Below are positions 40,906-49,931 of a stretch of DNA of 64,000 nt, piece after piece. The notes under the pieces are model-generated. The model searched no databases, had not been told where the DNA came from, and was given only the letters and a program-made list of their open reading frames with translations. The DNA comes from an uncultured bacterium. Its GTDB lineage: Bacteria; Cyanobacteriota; Vampirovibrionia; Gastranaerophilales; Gastranaerophilaceae. The position numbers and the translations under genes were made by a program. The stretch is taken from NCBI GenBank assembly GCA_949296425.1, contig CASFPN010000023.1:1-64000 (forward strand), in the 5' to 3' direction. Position 1 is the first letter of the stretch. The number at the start of each line of letters is the position of its first letter.

Positions 40906-42174
40906 TTAAATATTTGGCAAGTCACCTTTTACGTCAGCTTTTACATCGGAATCAAGTTTAAAAACCGAATGCAGTGATTTTACGGCTAAAGCAGCCTGCT
41001 CTTTGTCAACAAGACAGCTTATCTTAATTTCACTGGTTGAAATCATACGAATATTTATACCATTTTCAGCAAGAGTTTCAAACATTGTAGATGCGACCCC
41101 CGGCCTGTCTATCATACCGGCACCTACAATTGAAACTTTTGCGATATTTTCATCAACTTCAATATCGCCTGTTGCCCCGATTTCAGTCTTTAAACTTTCA
41201 AGAGCGGCAATTGTTTTGTGTAAATCGGCTTTATCCACAGTAAAAGCAATATCATTTGTGTTGGAAACTTTTCTAGCATACGATTGAATAATCATATCAA
41301 CTGAAATATTTTCCTGTGCAAGCTTGCTGAATAATTTTGCAGCAACACCCGGTTTGTCCGGGACATCACAAACTACGATTCTTGCTTGTGACAAATCCTG
41401 CGCTACACCTGCAACCGGTTTGTTTAACTCCATTTTTTCAACTCCTAATATTAAAGTACCTAAATTATCAAGTTTAAAACTGCTTCTTACACGAAGCGGA
41501 ACATTGTTGAGCTTTGCTGTTTCAACACTGCGCGGGTGTAAAACATTTGCACCTGCATGCGCAAGTTCAAGCATTTCTTCGTAAGAAATCTCTTTTAATT
41601 TGGAAGCATGCGGAACAACTCTCGGATCTGTGGTATAAACACCTTCAACATCAGTATAAATGTCACATCTTTCAGCGTTTAAAGCTGCAGCTAATGCAAC
41701 TGCAGAAGTGTCTGAACCGCCTCTGCCGAGTGTCGTTATTTCTCCGTCCTCTGTTACACCTTGAAAACCTGCAATTACAATAATTTTACCGTTTTTTAAA
41801 TCTCGTTTAAGTTTTTCCGTTTTAATGCCTAAAATTCTTGCTTTTGAGTGAATATTCTCAGTCATAATCCCTATTTGCATGGCATTATAGCTTACGGCGT
41901 CATATCCTTGAGCCTGAACAGCCATAGCAAGCAGAGCTATAGATACACCCTCTCCGGTCGAAAGAAGCATGTCCATTTCTCTTTCAGAAGGATTTGGGGA
42001 TAAATCTTTTGCCATTTTCACTAAATGATCCGTTGTGTGCCCCATAGCCGAAACTACGACTACAACATCATTTCCGTTTTCTTTTTCTTTTATTACGATT
42101 TTGGCAACATTTTTTATTTTATCTGTATCTGCTACCGAGGTTCCGCCAAATTTTTGAACAATAATTTTTCTCAA
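40906..42174 (-). CDS. lysC: Aspartate kinase with two ACT domains
   Basis: 422 residues. The kinase part starts V-Q-K-F-G-G-T-S-V-A (4-13) and has G-R-G-G-S-D-T-S-A-V-A-L-A (~150-162). Two ACT domains (~265-340 and 345-410) include I-S-V-D-M-I-I-Q and G-I-N-I-R-M-I-S-T-S-E-I-K-I-S, where Lys and Thr bind for feedback. First step of the Lys/Thr/Met pathway. It lies downstream of the TPR gene on the same strand with an 18-base gap. Confidence 0.96.
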   Translation of the reverse strand: MRKIIVQKFGGTSVADTDKIKNVAKIVIKEKENGNDVVVVVSAMGHTTDHLVKMAKDLSPNPSEREMDMLLSTGEGVSIALLAMAVQAQGYDAVSYNAMQIGIMTENIHSKARILGIKTEKLKRDLKNGKIIVIAGFQGVTEDGEITTLGRGGSDTSAVALAAALNAERCDIYTDVEGVYTTDPRVVPHASKLKEISYEEMLELAHAGANVLHPRSVETAKLNNVPLRVRSSFKLDNLGTLILGVEKMELNKPVAGVAQDLSQARIVVCDVPDKPGVAAKLFSKLAQENISVDMIIQSYARKVSNTNDIAFTVDKADLHKTIAALESLKTEIGATGDIEVDENIAKVSIVGAGMIDRPGVASTMFETLAENGINIRMISTSEIKISCLVDKEQAALAVKSLHSVFKLDSDVKADVKGDLPNI

Positions 42175-42192
42175 AGTTTATTCTTCTCTTTC

Positions 42193-43674
42193 TTAACTGT
42201 TGTGCAAAAGCTTTTCCAATGCAGCTTTTTGCTCAGGGTATTGAAACAAGTCCGGATTAATTTCTTCTATTTTTTGTGCTATTTTAATTGTTTCTTTAAC
42301 ATTATATTCATAAACTTCATCTTTGACAAGTACGTAATTGACATAAAACAACATATTCAAAACATCAATATTATTTTCATCGGCTTTCAAGGCCTTTCGC
42401 AGCTTCCTTCTTGCTTCATCAAACTCTGAATTTGAGATCAGGTATTTTGAATAATCCATAAATGCCGAAATATACTTAGGATTTCGGTTTATTGCAGCTT
42501 CGTAATAATCTTTAACTTTTGTATCATTATTTTTCTTTTCATGGCATTTTGCAAGATAATACAAATTTACACAGTTTTCATCATCACTTTTAAACAACTC
42601 TATAGCAGAGTCGATATTATTATTTTCAAAATCTATTATGCCAAGCGCCTGCTTTACAACAAGGTTTTCAGGTTGTTCCTCCAAAACTTTCGTTAATAAA
42701 GGTTTTGCTTCATCAAATTCCTTGCGCTTTACGCAGCATAATCCCAGATTTGCAATGATTTCAGGATTATCTTTATCCATTTCCGCGGCTTTTAATAATT
42801 TTAATTTTGCATCGTTATAGTTTTCAAATTTTTCAAGAATTTTTGCCCATTCAAGATAAAGATTAGGGGAATTAAGGTTTCTTTGCTCTGCTTTTTCAAA
42901 ACATTCCAGAGATTTCTCTTTATCAAAATTATTTGCGTAAAGCTGCCCTAGAAGTATGTATGCAGGCAGCATGTTTTGATTGTATTCAAGAGATTTTTTG
43001 GCATAATGAACAGCACTTGATATGTCGTTTTTCAAAGCTTTCAAACGTGCGAATTCAAATGTATTGCTCTCATTCGGGCAAACATTTGCAAGAAATGTAA
43101 GTTTCATTTCCGCTTTATCATACATTTCAAGTTTTATTTCCATAACGGCACACAGAAAAACTGCAGAAAAGTTATAACGGTTTATTTTAGAAGCAATCAT
43201 AAATTTTTCACGCGCCTGAGAATATTTCTGTTGTTTCATAAGGGCCATGCCCCATCCGGTAAAGGTATCTGTGTTTGTTCCTTGAATTTTATCTGCATTT
43301 TCAAATGATTTTTCTGCCTGTTCAAATTTATTCTGTGTTATCAGTGCAAAACCAAGTTTTTGCCATATAGTTTTATCATGTGGATCCAAATCTGCTGACA
43401 TCTGGTAATTTTCAACGGCACATGAAGGATTCCCGAGTTTTTCGTAAACTACACCAAGATATTTATAAACAAGCGCATCTTTTTGAGGGAGTGAAAGCGC
43501 CTTTTCAAGTATTGATTTTGCTTCCTCAAATTTATTTTGCGCTATGAGTTTTTTCGCTCTGCTGACACAAGAATATGATGGCAGTGATTGAATTACCGAA
43601 TCTTTTTTATAGTTATCAATCGAACTGCTTATTTCTTTGATTTTATTTAACAGCTGAATTAACCGATTAAACAA
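42193..43674 (-). CDS. Tetratricopeptide repeat protein
   Basis: 493 residues of consecutive ~34-residue TPR units from ~30 to 450: L-G-V-V-Y-E-K-L-G, L-G-F-A-L-I-T-Q-N-K-F-E-Q-A-E-K-S-F and Y-I-L-L-G-Q-L-Y-A-N are examples. No signal peptide or membrane segment. A protein-interaction scaffold; partners unknown. The TTG start at 43674 follows AGAGGTG at 6 bases and overlaps the phosphatase gene by 16 bases, a coupled arrangement. Followed by lysC. Confidence 0.82.
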   Translation of the reverse strand: MFNRLIQLLNKIKEISSSIDNYKKDSVIQSLPSYSCVSRAKKLIAQNKFEEAKSILEKALSLPQKDALVYKYLGVVYEKLGNPSCAVENYQMSADLDPHDKTIWQKLGFALITQNKFEQAEKSFENADKIQGTNTDTFTGWGMALMKQQKYSQAREKFMIASKINRYNFSAVFLCAVMEIKLEMYDKAEMKLTFLANVCPNESNTFEFARLKALKNDISSAVHYAKKSLEYNQNMLPAYILLGQLYANNFDKEKSLECFEKAEQRNLNSPNLYLEWAKILEKFENYNDAKLKLLKAAEMDKDNPEIIANLGLCCVKRKEFDEAKPLLTKVLEEQPENLVVKQALGIIDFENNNIDSAIELFKSDDENCVNLYYLAKCHEKKNNDTKVKDYYEAAINRNPKYISAFMDYSKYLISNSEFDEARRKLRKALKADENNIDVLNMLFYVNYVLVKDEVYEYNVKETIKIAQKIEEINPDLFQYPEQKAALEKLLHNS

Positions 43675-44141
43675 TCCGTCACCTCTCTGAAAGCGCCATC
43701 ACCGGCATTATTTTGCGTAATTTGAATTCCCTCCACAGACTTTACCTTTTCTACGGAATGAGGAACGGTAATTTTATATTTCGCATACTTCAAACACTCT
43801 ATATCGTTGATGTCATCTCCGATGTAAAGAAATTCGTCTTTTGACAAATTGTATTTATCAACAATATTTTTAAGCACATCAATTTTAATTCTTATATTTT
43901 GATGAACTTCGTCCACCGCGAATTTTTTGGCCAGAATTTCAATGGCTGCGTTACTTTCACCTGAAATTATAGCGATTTTATATCCGTTCTTTTTCAAAAG
44001 CGAAAAAGCCATGATATCTTTAAAATTAAGCTTCCTTGTCATAGTAAAATCGTCTTTTATATAAACACAATTGTCTGTGACAACTCCGTCAAAATCCGTA
44101 ATAACCATTTTTATTGTGTCCGGTAATTTTAATTTGCCCAT
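43659..44141 (-). CDS. KdsC-like HAD phosphatase
   Basis: 160 residues, C0-type HAD without cap. Motif I is I-T-D-F-D-G-V-V-T-D (~14-23), motif II I-I-S-G-E-S (~57-62), Lys in motif III and I-G-D-D-I-N-D (~112-118) as motif IV. It matches 3-deoxy-manno-octulosonate 8-phosphate phosphatase (Kdo for LPS); N-acylneuraminate-type phosphatases are close alternatives, and no kdsA/kdsB is near. ATG 44141 is chosen over a TTG two codons earlier. Confidence 0.82.
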   Translation of the reverse strand: MGKLKLPDTIKMVITDFDGVVTDNCVYIKDDFTMTRKLNFKDIMAFSLLKKNGYKIAIISGESNAAIEILAKKFAVDEVHQNIRIKIDVLKNIVDKYNLSKDEFLYIGDDINDIECLKYAKYKITVPHSVEKVKSVEGIQITQNNAGDGAFREVTDCLIG

Positions 44142-44196
44142 ATACAAAATATCCCTTATCTGTTATAATTTTAGCATAAAGAGAGGGAAAAACAAA

Positions 44197-45468
44197 ATGC
44201 TGTGGTATATTTTAAATTTAAGTATTATTTTAATATTTCTCGTGTTGTTTCTTTTTGCCAGACAGACAAACAGACGCTGGTCAAAAATTAATGATTATTT
44301 AGGCATGGTTACAAACACTGTAAATTCAGTACGTTATGGAAATTTATCCACAAAAATTGAAGAAATTAACCATCCGACTTACAAAAATGTAACAGAAAGT
44401 ATTAACAGAATGGTCGAAACACTCAACGACAGAGAAAAAATGATTGTTGAATATCAGAGCGAATTAATGCGTCAAAACAAACTTCTTGAATCCGTGATAA
44501 ATTCCCTCTCTGACGGTATTTTAATTGTTAACGACAAATTTAATATACTAAGGGCGACACCTAAAGTAAGCACCTGGTTCGGCTGTAAAGGACAAGAAAT
44601 TGTAGGTTCAAATATCTTTGAATATATTCAAATCAGCGACGATACACCGCTTGAACGCGTCAAAAATAAAGACGTTTTTATTAAACATACCCCGACAAAC
44701 AATTTTATAATGAATGTTATAAAACTTACGCTTGATGATGATAAAAAACGTTATGTAATTCTTATAAAAGATGTCACTAAAGAACGGGAAATTGAAACTT
44801 TGAAAGAAGATTTTGTTGCGACATTAACCCATGATCTGAAAGTCCCGATTGTAGCTGAATCCAATATTATAAACTTCCTGCTTAACGGCACGTTCGGAGA
44901 AATTACCGAAAAACAGGAACTGGCGCTGCATAATATGAAAAAATCTAATGAGGAGCTTGTAGAGCTTGTACAGATAATACTTGAAACATATAAGATAAAA
45001 GAAACAGGTATTAAACTACTTAAAGAAAACATAATGCTGAATAAATTTATATGTGATATTATCGAGAATACACAACCGATAGCCAATAATTCAGGAATTA
45101 CAATATATTTTACCCCCTCAAGAGATATAAAAGTCACAGCAGATCCGCTTCAGCTTGAAAGAGTTATAAAAAACCTTATCTCAAATGCCATATCTCACAG
45201 CAACACAAAAGACAGGATAGATATTAAAACCGGAGAAATACCGGGATTTATAACAATTTCAATTATAGATTACGGTCAGGGAATACCGCCTGAAGAAATA
45301 AAGCTCATATTTAATAAATATTATTCGGCTGCAAAAAAATTCAGAAAAATAGGAACAGGTCTCGGACTTTACCTTTCACAACAAATAGTAAAATCCCATG
45401 GCGGAGAAATTATTGTCGAAAGTGAAGAAAACGTAAGAACGGAATTTTGCATAAAACTACCAATGTAA
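44197..45468 (+). CDS. Sensor histidine kinase, orphan
   Basis: 423 residues. One N-terminal membrane segment (~3-20), a HAMP-like/coiled part (~30-95), a PAS domain (~97-195, with G-I-L-I-V-N-D), HisKA with the phospho-acceptor H212 in L-T-H-D-L-K-V-P, and HATPase: N-L-I-S-N-A-I-S-H-S (N box), D-Y-G-Q-G-I-P (G1) and G-T-G-L-G-L-Y (G2). The periplasmic part is nearly absent, so it likely senses inside the cell or in the membrane. No response regulator is adjacent. AGAGGGAAAAAC precedes the ATG; TATAAT at 44164-44169. Confidence 0.9.
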   Translation: MLWYILNLSIILIFLVLFLFARQTNRRWSKINDYLGMVTNTVNSVRYGNLSTKIEEINHPTYKNVTESINRMVETLNDREKMIVEYQSELMRQNKLLESVINSLSDGILIVNDKFNILRATPKVSTWFGCKGQEIVGSNIFEYIQISDDTPLERVKNKDVFIKHTPTNNFIMNVIKLTLDDDKKRYVILIKDVTKEREIETLKEDFVATLTHDLKVPIVAESNIINFLLNGTFGEITEKQELALHNMKKSNEELVELVQIILETYKIKETGIKLLKENIMLNKFICDIIENTQPIANNSGITIYFTPSRDIKVTADPLQLERVIKNLISNAISHSNTKDRIDIKTGEIPGFITISIIDYGQGIPPEEIKLIFNKYYSAAKKFRKIGTGLGLYLSQQIVKSHGGEIIVESEENVRTEFCIKLPM

Positions 45469-45493
45469 ATTTAGTAAGACTTACTTTTTGTTA

Positions 45494-45499
45494 TATAAT
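45494..45499 (+). promoter_or_regulatory. -10 box for comF, leaderless geometry
   Basis: TATAAT followed by TTAATT and the ATG at 45506, the same spacing as the GT9 gene. No Shine-Dalgarno site. The -35 is weak (TTAGTA). Confidence 0.45.
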
Positions 45500-45505
45500 T
45501 TAATT

Positions 45506-46153
45506 ATGCACAAATTCTTTGAAAATCTTCTTGATTGGATTTACAAAAAGAAATGCTACTTTTGCAAAAGTTCAAAAGAAGCAGTAAAAATGTGTTCTGT
45601 CTGTTATGATACACTTGATTATCTGCCGGTGAAAGTAAACAGAATTATTGAAGGCAAAAAAGTTTACTGCGCCGGAATTTATTCCAAAAATCTTCAAAAA
45701 CTTATAAGAGGATTAAAATACCATAACCAGCCGGATTTAGCATTTTATCTTGCAAAATTTATGTGGGAATACTTTGAAAAAATTACAGACGAAAATTGTT
45801 TTGAAGTGGTGCCTGTTCCTATTTTTCCCAAAAGAGAGAAAAAACGGAAATACAACCACATGAACCTTGTTGGAGAAGAATTCTGCAGGTTTTCAAAAAA
45901 TGAATTTAATAAAGATTTAATAACAAGAATCAAAGATACAAAGCCTCAATACAAGCTTAAACGCAATGAAAGACTGGTAAATCTCTCAAGTGCGTTCAAA
46001 GTTACTAAAGAAAACTACAAAGGTAAAACCGTTCTTTTGATAGATGATATCTGTACAACAGGAGCAACTTTTGAAGAAATGATAAAAGAATTAACCAAAA
46101 ACGGTATAACCAATATAGTATGCCTTGCAGCCACAACACCGTTTGAAAATTGA
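45506..46153 (+). CDS. comF: ComF-family phosphoribosyltransferase-like protein
   Basis: 215 residues. An N-terminal zinc finger with C-x-x-C and C-x-x-C (~14-33), and a PRT domain with the PRPP loop V-L-L-I-D-D-I-C-T-T-G-A-T (~177-189). In Bacillus and Haemophilus ComF proteins are needed for DNA uptake. yifB/comM and pilus genes in the window fit a transformation system, but that is inference. A TTG six codons earlier would lie in the -10 box. Followed by a 108-residue gene overlapping or abutting its stop. Confidence 0.88.
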   Translation: MHKFFENLLDWIYKKKCYFCKSSKEAVKMCSVCYDTLDYLPVKVNRIIEGKKVYCAGIYSKNLQKLIRGLKYHNQPDLAFYLAKFMWEYFEKITDENCFEVVPVPIFPKREKKRKYNHMNLVGEEFCRFSKNEFNKDLITRIKDTKPQYKLKRNERLVNLSSAFKVTKENYKGKTVLLIDDICTTGATFEEMIKELTKNGITNIVCLAATTPFEN

Positions 46154-46161
46154 GAATCAAA

Positions 46162-46476
46162 ATGATATTACAGGAATTTTCAAAATATATTCAATCAAAA
46201 AATGAAGATATTATAAATAACAAAACAACTTCCACAAAAATTTTATGCGAGTGGATAAAGCTTGTTATTCATAAAAATCCAAAAAACAATGCAGACAAAA
46301 TTGTCCATAAAGAAATCATGCTTGCACAAAATAAATCCGGAGACTTTTTAATCACGGGAAAATCAGAAAGCGGCAGAACTCTCATAAATGCTCTTTTTAA
46401 CTATGCTCAAAGCTATGAACATTATATTATGAGCAAATGGCTTGAAAATAAAAAACCTGAAGATTTTCAAAAATAA
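46162..46476 (+). CDS. Hypothetical protein, 104 residues
   Basis: Not recognised. Rich in Lys, Asn and Ile, no membrane segment. It follows comF at 8 bases (a TTG at 46150 overlapping the comF stop is an alternative start, adding four residues), so it is likely co-transcribed. F-L-I-T-G-K-S-E-S-G-R-T-L-I-N-A (~71-86) superficially looks like a P-loop but lacks G-K-[ST] in the correct order. Possible small conserved partner of ComF. Confidence 0.6.
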   Translation: MILQEFSKYIQSKNEDIINNKTTSTKILCEWIKLVIHKNPKNNADKIVHKEIMLAQNKSGDFLITGKSESGRTLINALFNYAQSYEHYIMSKWLENKKPEDFQK

Positions 46477-46552
46477 TTACCCTATAGGACAATTTCATTT
46501 TTATTTTTAGAAAACTAAAATATCAATAAATCAAAAGAGGAGTTGATATTAC

Positions 46553-47410
46553 ATGAAAAATGCGATTTTCCAAACACCAATCTGCCAGCTTAAAGAATTA
46601 AACAACCTTTTTATAGAACTAACCGAAAAAAATTGTAATCAACATTGCAAACATTGCTACATAGATTTTCCGCTAAGCAAAAATATTAAAGACTTTATTC
46701 CGGTTGAAACAGTTAAAAATGCCCTTGCAGACACAAAATGCGAAAATATACAATGCATTTATCTTACAGGTGCAGAACCAATGACACATCCTGATTTTAA
46801 TTCTATATTAAGAACATGTCTAAAACGCTCAAATGTATGTATATTTACTAACGGAACATTTATAAACGAGAAAAAAGTCCGATTTTTAAAACGAGTTGAA
46901 GAAGAAAGTTCTTTTGAAATTATTTTTAAATTGAGTATAGACCATTACAATGAAATCAAAAATGACGACATAAGAGGCAGAGGATCGTACAGACAAAGTA
47001 TCCATGCAATAAAAAGTCTTGTTAAATACGGATTTAATCCAATTATTTGCATAACAAATTACTATAATGAAGATAAAAAAACATTGCTTAACGAATTCAA
47101 GCAAGTATGTCTGAAAGTAGGATTTAATGCAAAAGACAGCAATTTTACAATAAATCATTTTTACGACAAAAACAAACCATTTGAAGACCTGCCAGAACTA
47201 AACTGGAACAGTTTAGACTGTGAATACGGAAGAATTTTGACTGCTAAAGGCATCTACACCTGTCCCTTCCTTGCAAATGATCACAGGGGCAGATGCGGAT
47301 CTGATTTTAAAGATTACGCAAAACATAATTCACTTGAAACAGCACTTTGTTCAACATGCATAAAAAATAAAGACAAATTATTCGGAATAAATTACGAACT
47401 GTTTGAATAA
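46553..47410 (+). CDS. Radical SAM enzyme with C-terminal Cys cluster
   Basis: 285 residues. The [4Fe-4S] site is C28-N-Q-H-C32-K-H-C35, then L-T-G-A-E-P (a G-G-E-P variant, ~77-82) and T-N-G-T. C-terminal Cys at ~222, 235, 246 and C-S-T-C (~265-268) suggest an auxiliary SPASM/twitch-type cluster, as in peptide-modifying enzymes. No precursor peptide gene was recognised close by, and the 76-base gap upstream is too short. Substrate unknown. AGAGGAGTTGATATTAC precedes the ATG. Confidence 0.85.
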   Translation: MKNAIFQTPICQLKELNNLFIELTEKNCNQHCKHCYIDFPLSKNIKDFIPVETVKNALADTKCENIQCIYLTGAEPMTHPDFNSILRTCLKRSNVCIFTNGTFINEKKVRFLKRVEEESSFEIIFKLSIDHYNEIKNDDIRGRGSYRQSIHAIKSLVKYGFNPIICITNYYNEDKKTLLNEFKQVCLKVGFNAKDSNFTINHFYDKNKPFEDLPELNWNSLDCEYGRILTAKGIYTCPFLANDHRGRCGSDFKDYAKHNSLETALCSTCIKNKDKLFGINYELFE

Positions 47411-47412
47411 TT

Positions 47413-48123
47413 TTATTGTGTAGCTTCTGGAGATATTCCTCCGGATGTGTCAACTTTTTGAGGCGACGGCACTTTTGAAGAAGCAGCGTTATTTTCCTCT
47501 TTAGGTGCTGCAGAAGCAGCAGGAATATAACTTGAAGGATCTCTTTGTGCGTACAATTTTATTTGTAGTTTAATCAACAATATTCTTTTGTTTTTCTCAT
47601 AAGGTAAAATTTGTATTGATTGAATTTCCAGATAATGTTCATGTTTGTACAAATCTCTTAATAGGTTTTCAAAATCAGAGTAATTTGCGATCATCTCGGC
47701 AGTAACACGACAAACCTGATATTTTTCGGGAACATTTTTTACAAAATTATCATCCTTTGGATCATATTCATAAACAATTGAACGCGTTTTGATTTTATTT
47801 TCCCTGATAAGCTGCAAAATTTCGCCGAATTCGTCAGAAATAGCAGCTTCTGTATCCAAGCCTAACGTTACAGGTTTAAAAAATTGTTTAGGGAGATTTT
47901 CATTTTCAATTTTTCTTCTTTCTGCATCAGCACGCAAATTTGCGAGTTTTCGCTCAGCATCAGCAAGAACTCCGGATTGCGTTTTTTGCTGTTCCTGAAT
48001 TTCTATTATTTTTTGTACATGCGGAACAGTTTGATATATCAAATAAGCAATTAAAGCTACGGCAGCAAAAAGAATAACTACTGCTATTTGAAACTTCTTC
48101 ATATATAAATTATAATTTTCCAC
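47413..48123 (-). CDS. PilO-like type IV pilus inner-membrane protein
   Basis: 236 residues. One N-terminal membrane segment (~12-30, A-V-V-I-L-F-A-A-V-A-L-I-A-Y-L-I), a coiled-coil (~38-75) and a PilO ferredoxin-like domain (~85-195); a Pro/Ser/Ala-rich tail follows. The layout and place directly after pilMN mark it as PilO, although overall sequence is diverged. It would form the alignment complex with PilN linking the pilus motor to the outer membrane part. Convergent with the radical SAM gene. Confidence 0.75.
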   Translation of the reverse strand: MENYNLYMKKFQIAVVILFAAVALIAYLIYQTVPHVQKIIEIQEQQKTQSGVLADAERKLANLRADAERRKIENENLPKQFFKPVTLGLDTEAAISDEFGEILQLIRENKIKTRSIVYEYDPKDDNFVKNVPEKYQVCRVTAEMIANYSDFENLLRDLYKHEHYLEIQSIQILPYEKNKRILLIKLQIKLYAQRDPSSYIPAASAAPKEENNAASSKVPSPQKVDTSGGISPEATQ

Positions 48124-48155
48124 GATTAGCGTTCCTTACTTATTATTTACCTTGA

Positions 48156-49820
48156 TTACTTTTTTTTGGATTTTGTTCCGTTTTTATCATCCGTTTGATT
48201 CTTAGGGAACAGACTATCAATCAGCGAGCTGACTTCACCATCACTCATATTAGTAATTTCAAACTCATAATCAGTAGGCTGGTTAGGGTCAATCGTAACT
48301 GCCTCATCTATTGAATTCGTTTTCATTTCGAGTTTATGAAGTCTTAATTGAGTATTAATCAATGAATCTTTCATATTCCTAAAGAAGGTGTAAATGTCTT
48401 CCACATTTTCGCAGCAGCCTCTTATGTCAAATTTGCCATCATCTTTTGCTACAAAAGAGGTTATCCATAAACGTCTTGGGACAGATTCTCCAAGTGCAGT
48501 ATAAGCTATCAATTTTGTTCTGTTATAACCAAGCACCTTCTTAATTTCTGCATTTGCGTCAAAATCGTTCAGCCTGTTTTGTTCTTCCTGAATTCTTGTA
48601 ATTTCATTATTAGTCTGTTCTATTTTTGCATTCAATTCATTTAAAACTGTTTGTTTTTGGGTTTCAATCATAGGAATAATTATATAAACCGCTAACACAG
48701 GCAATATAAGTAATATAGAAATTAGAACAGCAATATTTCTGGCAGCATTCGGAGAAATATCAAACTCATGAGAACCCAATACAACATGAACCAGTTCATT
48801 AGGATCTTCTACTCCTGATTCTGATGTTTTTGTCAGAAAATTAAACTTAACAGGCATATTGACAGCAGAGCTTACCGCTATACCTATAGCTTCCAGAGAA
48901 ATTTTATGAGCAGTTTCTTCCAAAACTTCCAAACTGACCGGGATAGGAACATCTTTTTTGAAATCATTATTGTCATAATAATTTACCATCCCAGTAAAGT
49001 TTATACGCTTGGAAAGAAGCTCAGCACTGACCATATCAGTTGTTGAAATTATGTACAGATAACTTGCAGGATAACTCATCAAAGTTATTTGTGCCGAAGC
49101 ATTTATCGCATTGTAAATTTCATCCCCTTCAAACGATTTTATCGCAAGAGGTTCTTCATAATATTCAACAATATTTTTTCCTACCATGGAACATATAGCA
49201 TAACCGTTTTGATTAATAAGCATCAAATTCCACGATACATTATCCTGCATTTGAGTTTCAGCTAAACCCGTAAATGAAAGCGCTCTTAATAAAGAAGTTA
49301 ATGAAATTTCGACCCCGACAAGATTAATACCCAGTTCAGCCAGAGCATTTTTTAAATCTTCTATTACATTTTTTTGAACAGCAGAATAAAATAATTTCCT
49401 TGAATCACCCGATTGTAATGTAGAAGCATCACACCAGCTGACTACCGGTTCATATCTTTTAAAAATATATGATTGCTCGACCTCTGATATCAAAGCCTCT
49501 TCAACAGCGTCATCCGCAAGCAAAATAGGTAATTCTTTGCTGCCGAAAAGAACCATCGGTAAATTTAATACAACATTACTTTTCGGATTAATTTTTAATT
49601 CAGAAAATAAATCCGTAACGGCAAATTTAAATTCTTCAATACCGGCAATTTCTCTTAAAGATTCGTTATATTCCAGCGGTCTGTATGAATAATTTACAAC
49701 TGTACGCGTGTTTATATCAATTTGAATAAGTTCCAGCCCTACCCCCGGAGTTACGGACAAATAAACAATATCCTTACGGCCGCCTAAACCTAATTGTGAA
49801 AGTATATTTTCTAAATCCAT
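48156..49820 (-). CDS. PilM-PilN fusion protein
   Basis: 554 residues. Residues 1-~340 look like PilM, an actin-fold cytoplasmic protein (V-Y-L-S-V-T-P near the start, G-V-E-I-S-L-T-S-L-L-R-A-L near 169-181). A membrane segment at ~361-384 is followed by a coiled-coil (~386-415) and a PilN-type periplasmic domain (~430-520) with V-P-R-R-L-W-I-T-S. PilM normally binds the short cytoplasmic N-terminus of PilN; fusion would fix that contact. Acts with PilO and with the prepilins in this window by inference. Confidence 0.78.
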   Translation of the reverse strand: MDLENILSQLGLGGRKDIVYLSVTPGVGLELIQIDINTRTVVNYSYRPLEYNESLREIAGIEEFKFAVTDLFSELKINPKSNVVLNLPMVLFGSKELPILLADDAVEEALISEVEQSYIFKRYEPVVSWCDASTLQSGDSRKLFYSAVQKNVIEDLKNALAELGINLVGVEISLTSLLRALSFTGLAETQMQDNVSWNLMLINQNGYAICSMVGKNIVEYYEEPLAIKSFEGDEIYNAINASAQITLMSYPASYLYIISTTDMVSAELLSKRINFTGMVNYYDNNDFKKDVPIPVSLEVLEETAHKISLEAIGIAVSSAVNMPVKFNFLTKTSESGVEDPNELVHVVLGSHEFDISPNAARNIAVLISILLILPVLAVYIIIPMIETQKQTVLNELNAKIEQTNNEITRIQEEQNRLNDFDANAEIKKVLGYNRTKLIAYTALGESVPRRLWITSFVAKDDGKFDIRGCCENVEDIYTFFRNMKDSLINTQLRLHKLEMKTNSIDEAVTIDPNQPTDYEFEITNMSDGEVSSLIDSLFPKNQTDDKNGTKSKKK

Positions 49821-49931
49821 AATTTCTTTTTCTTATAATTATTTACTCTATCGTATTTTTATTATACAATATATTTTACTGAGTTCATAAATTTAACATA
49901 AATTTACACTAAATGGAGGACGAGCTGCTAA

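Noticed and set aside
44071-44196. Longer start for the histidine kinase at 44071
   Set aside because: It overlaps the divergent phosphatase gene; AGAGGG before ATG 44197 and the membrane segment right after it fix the start.
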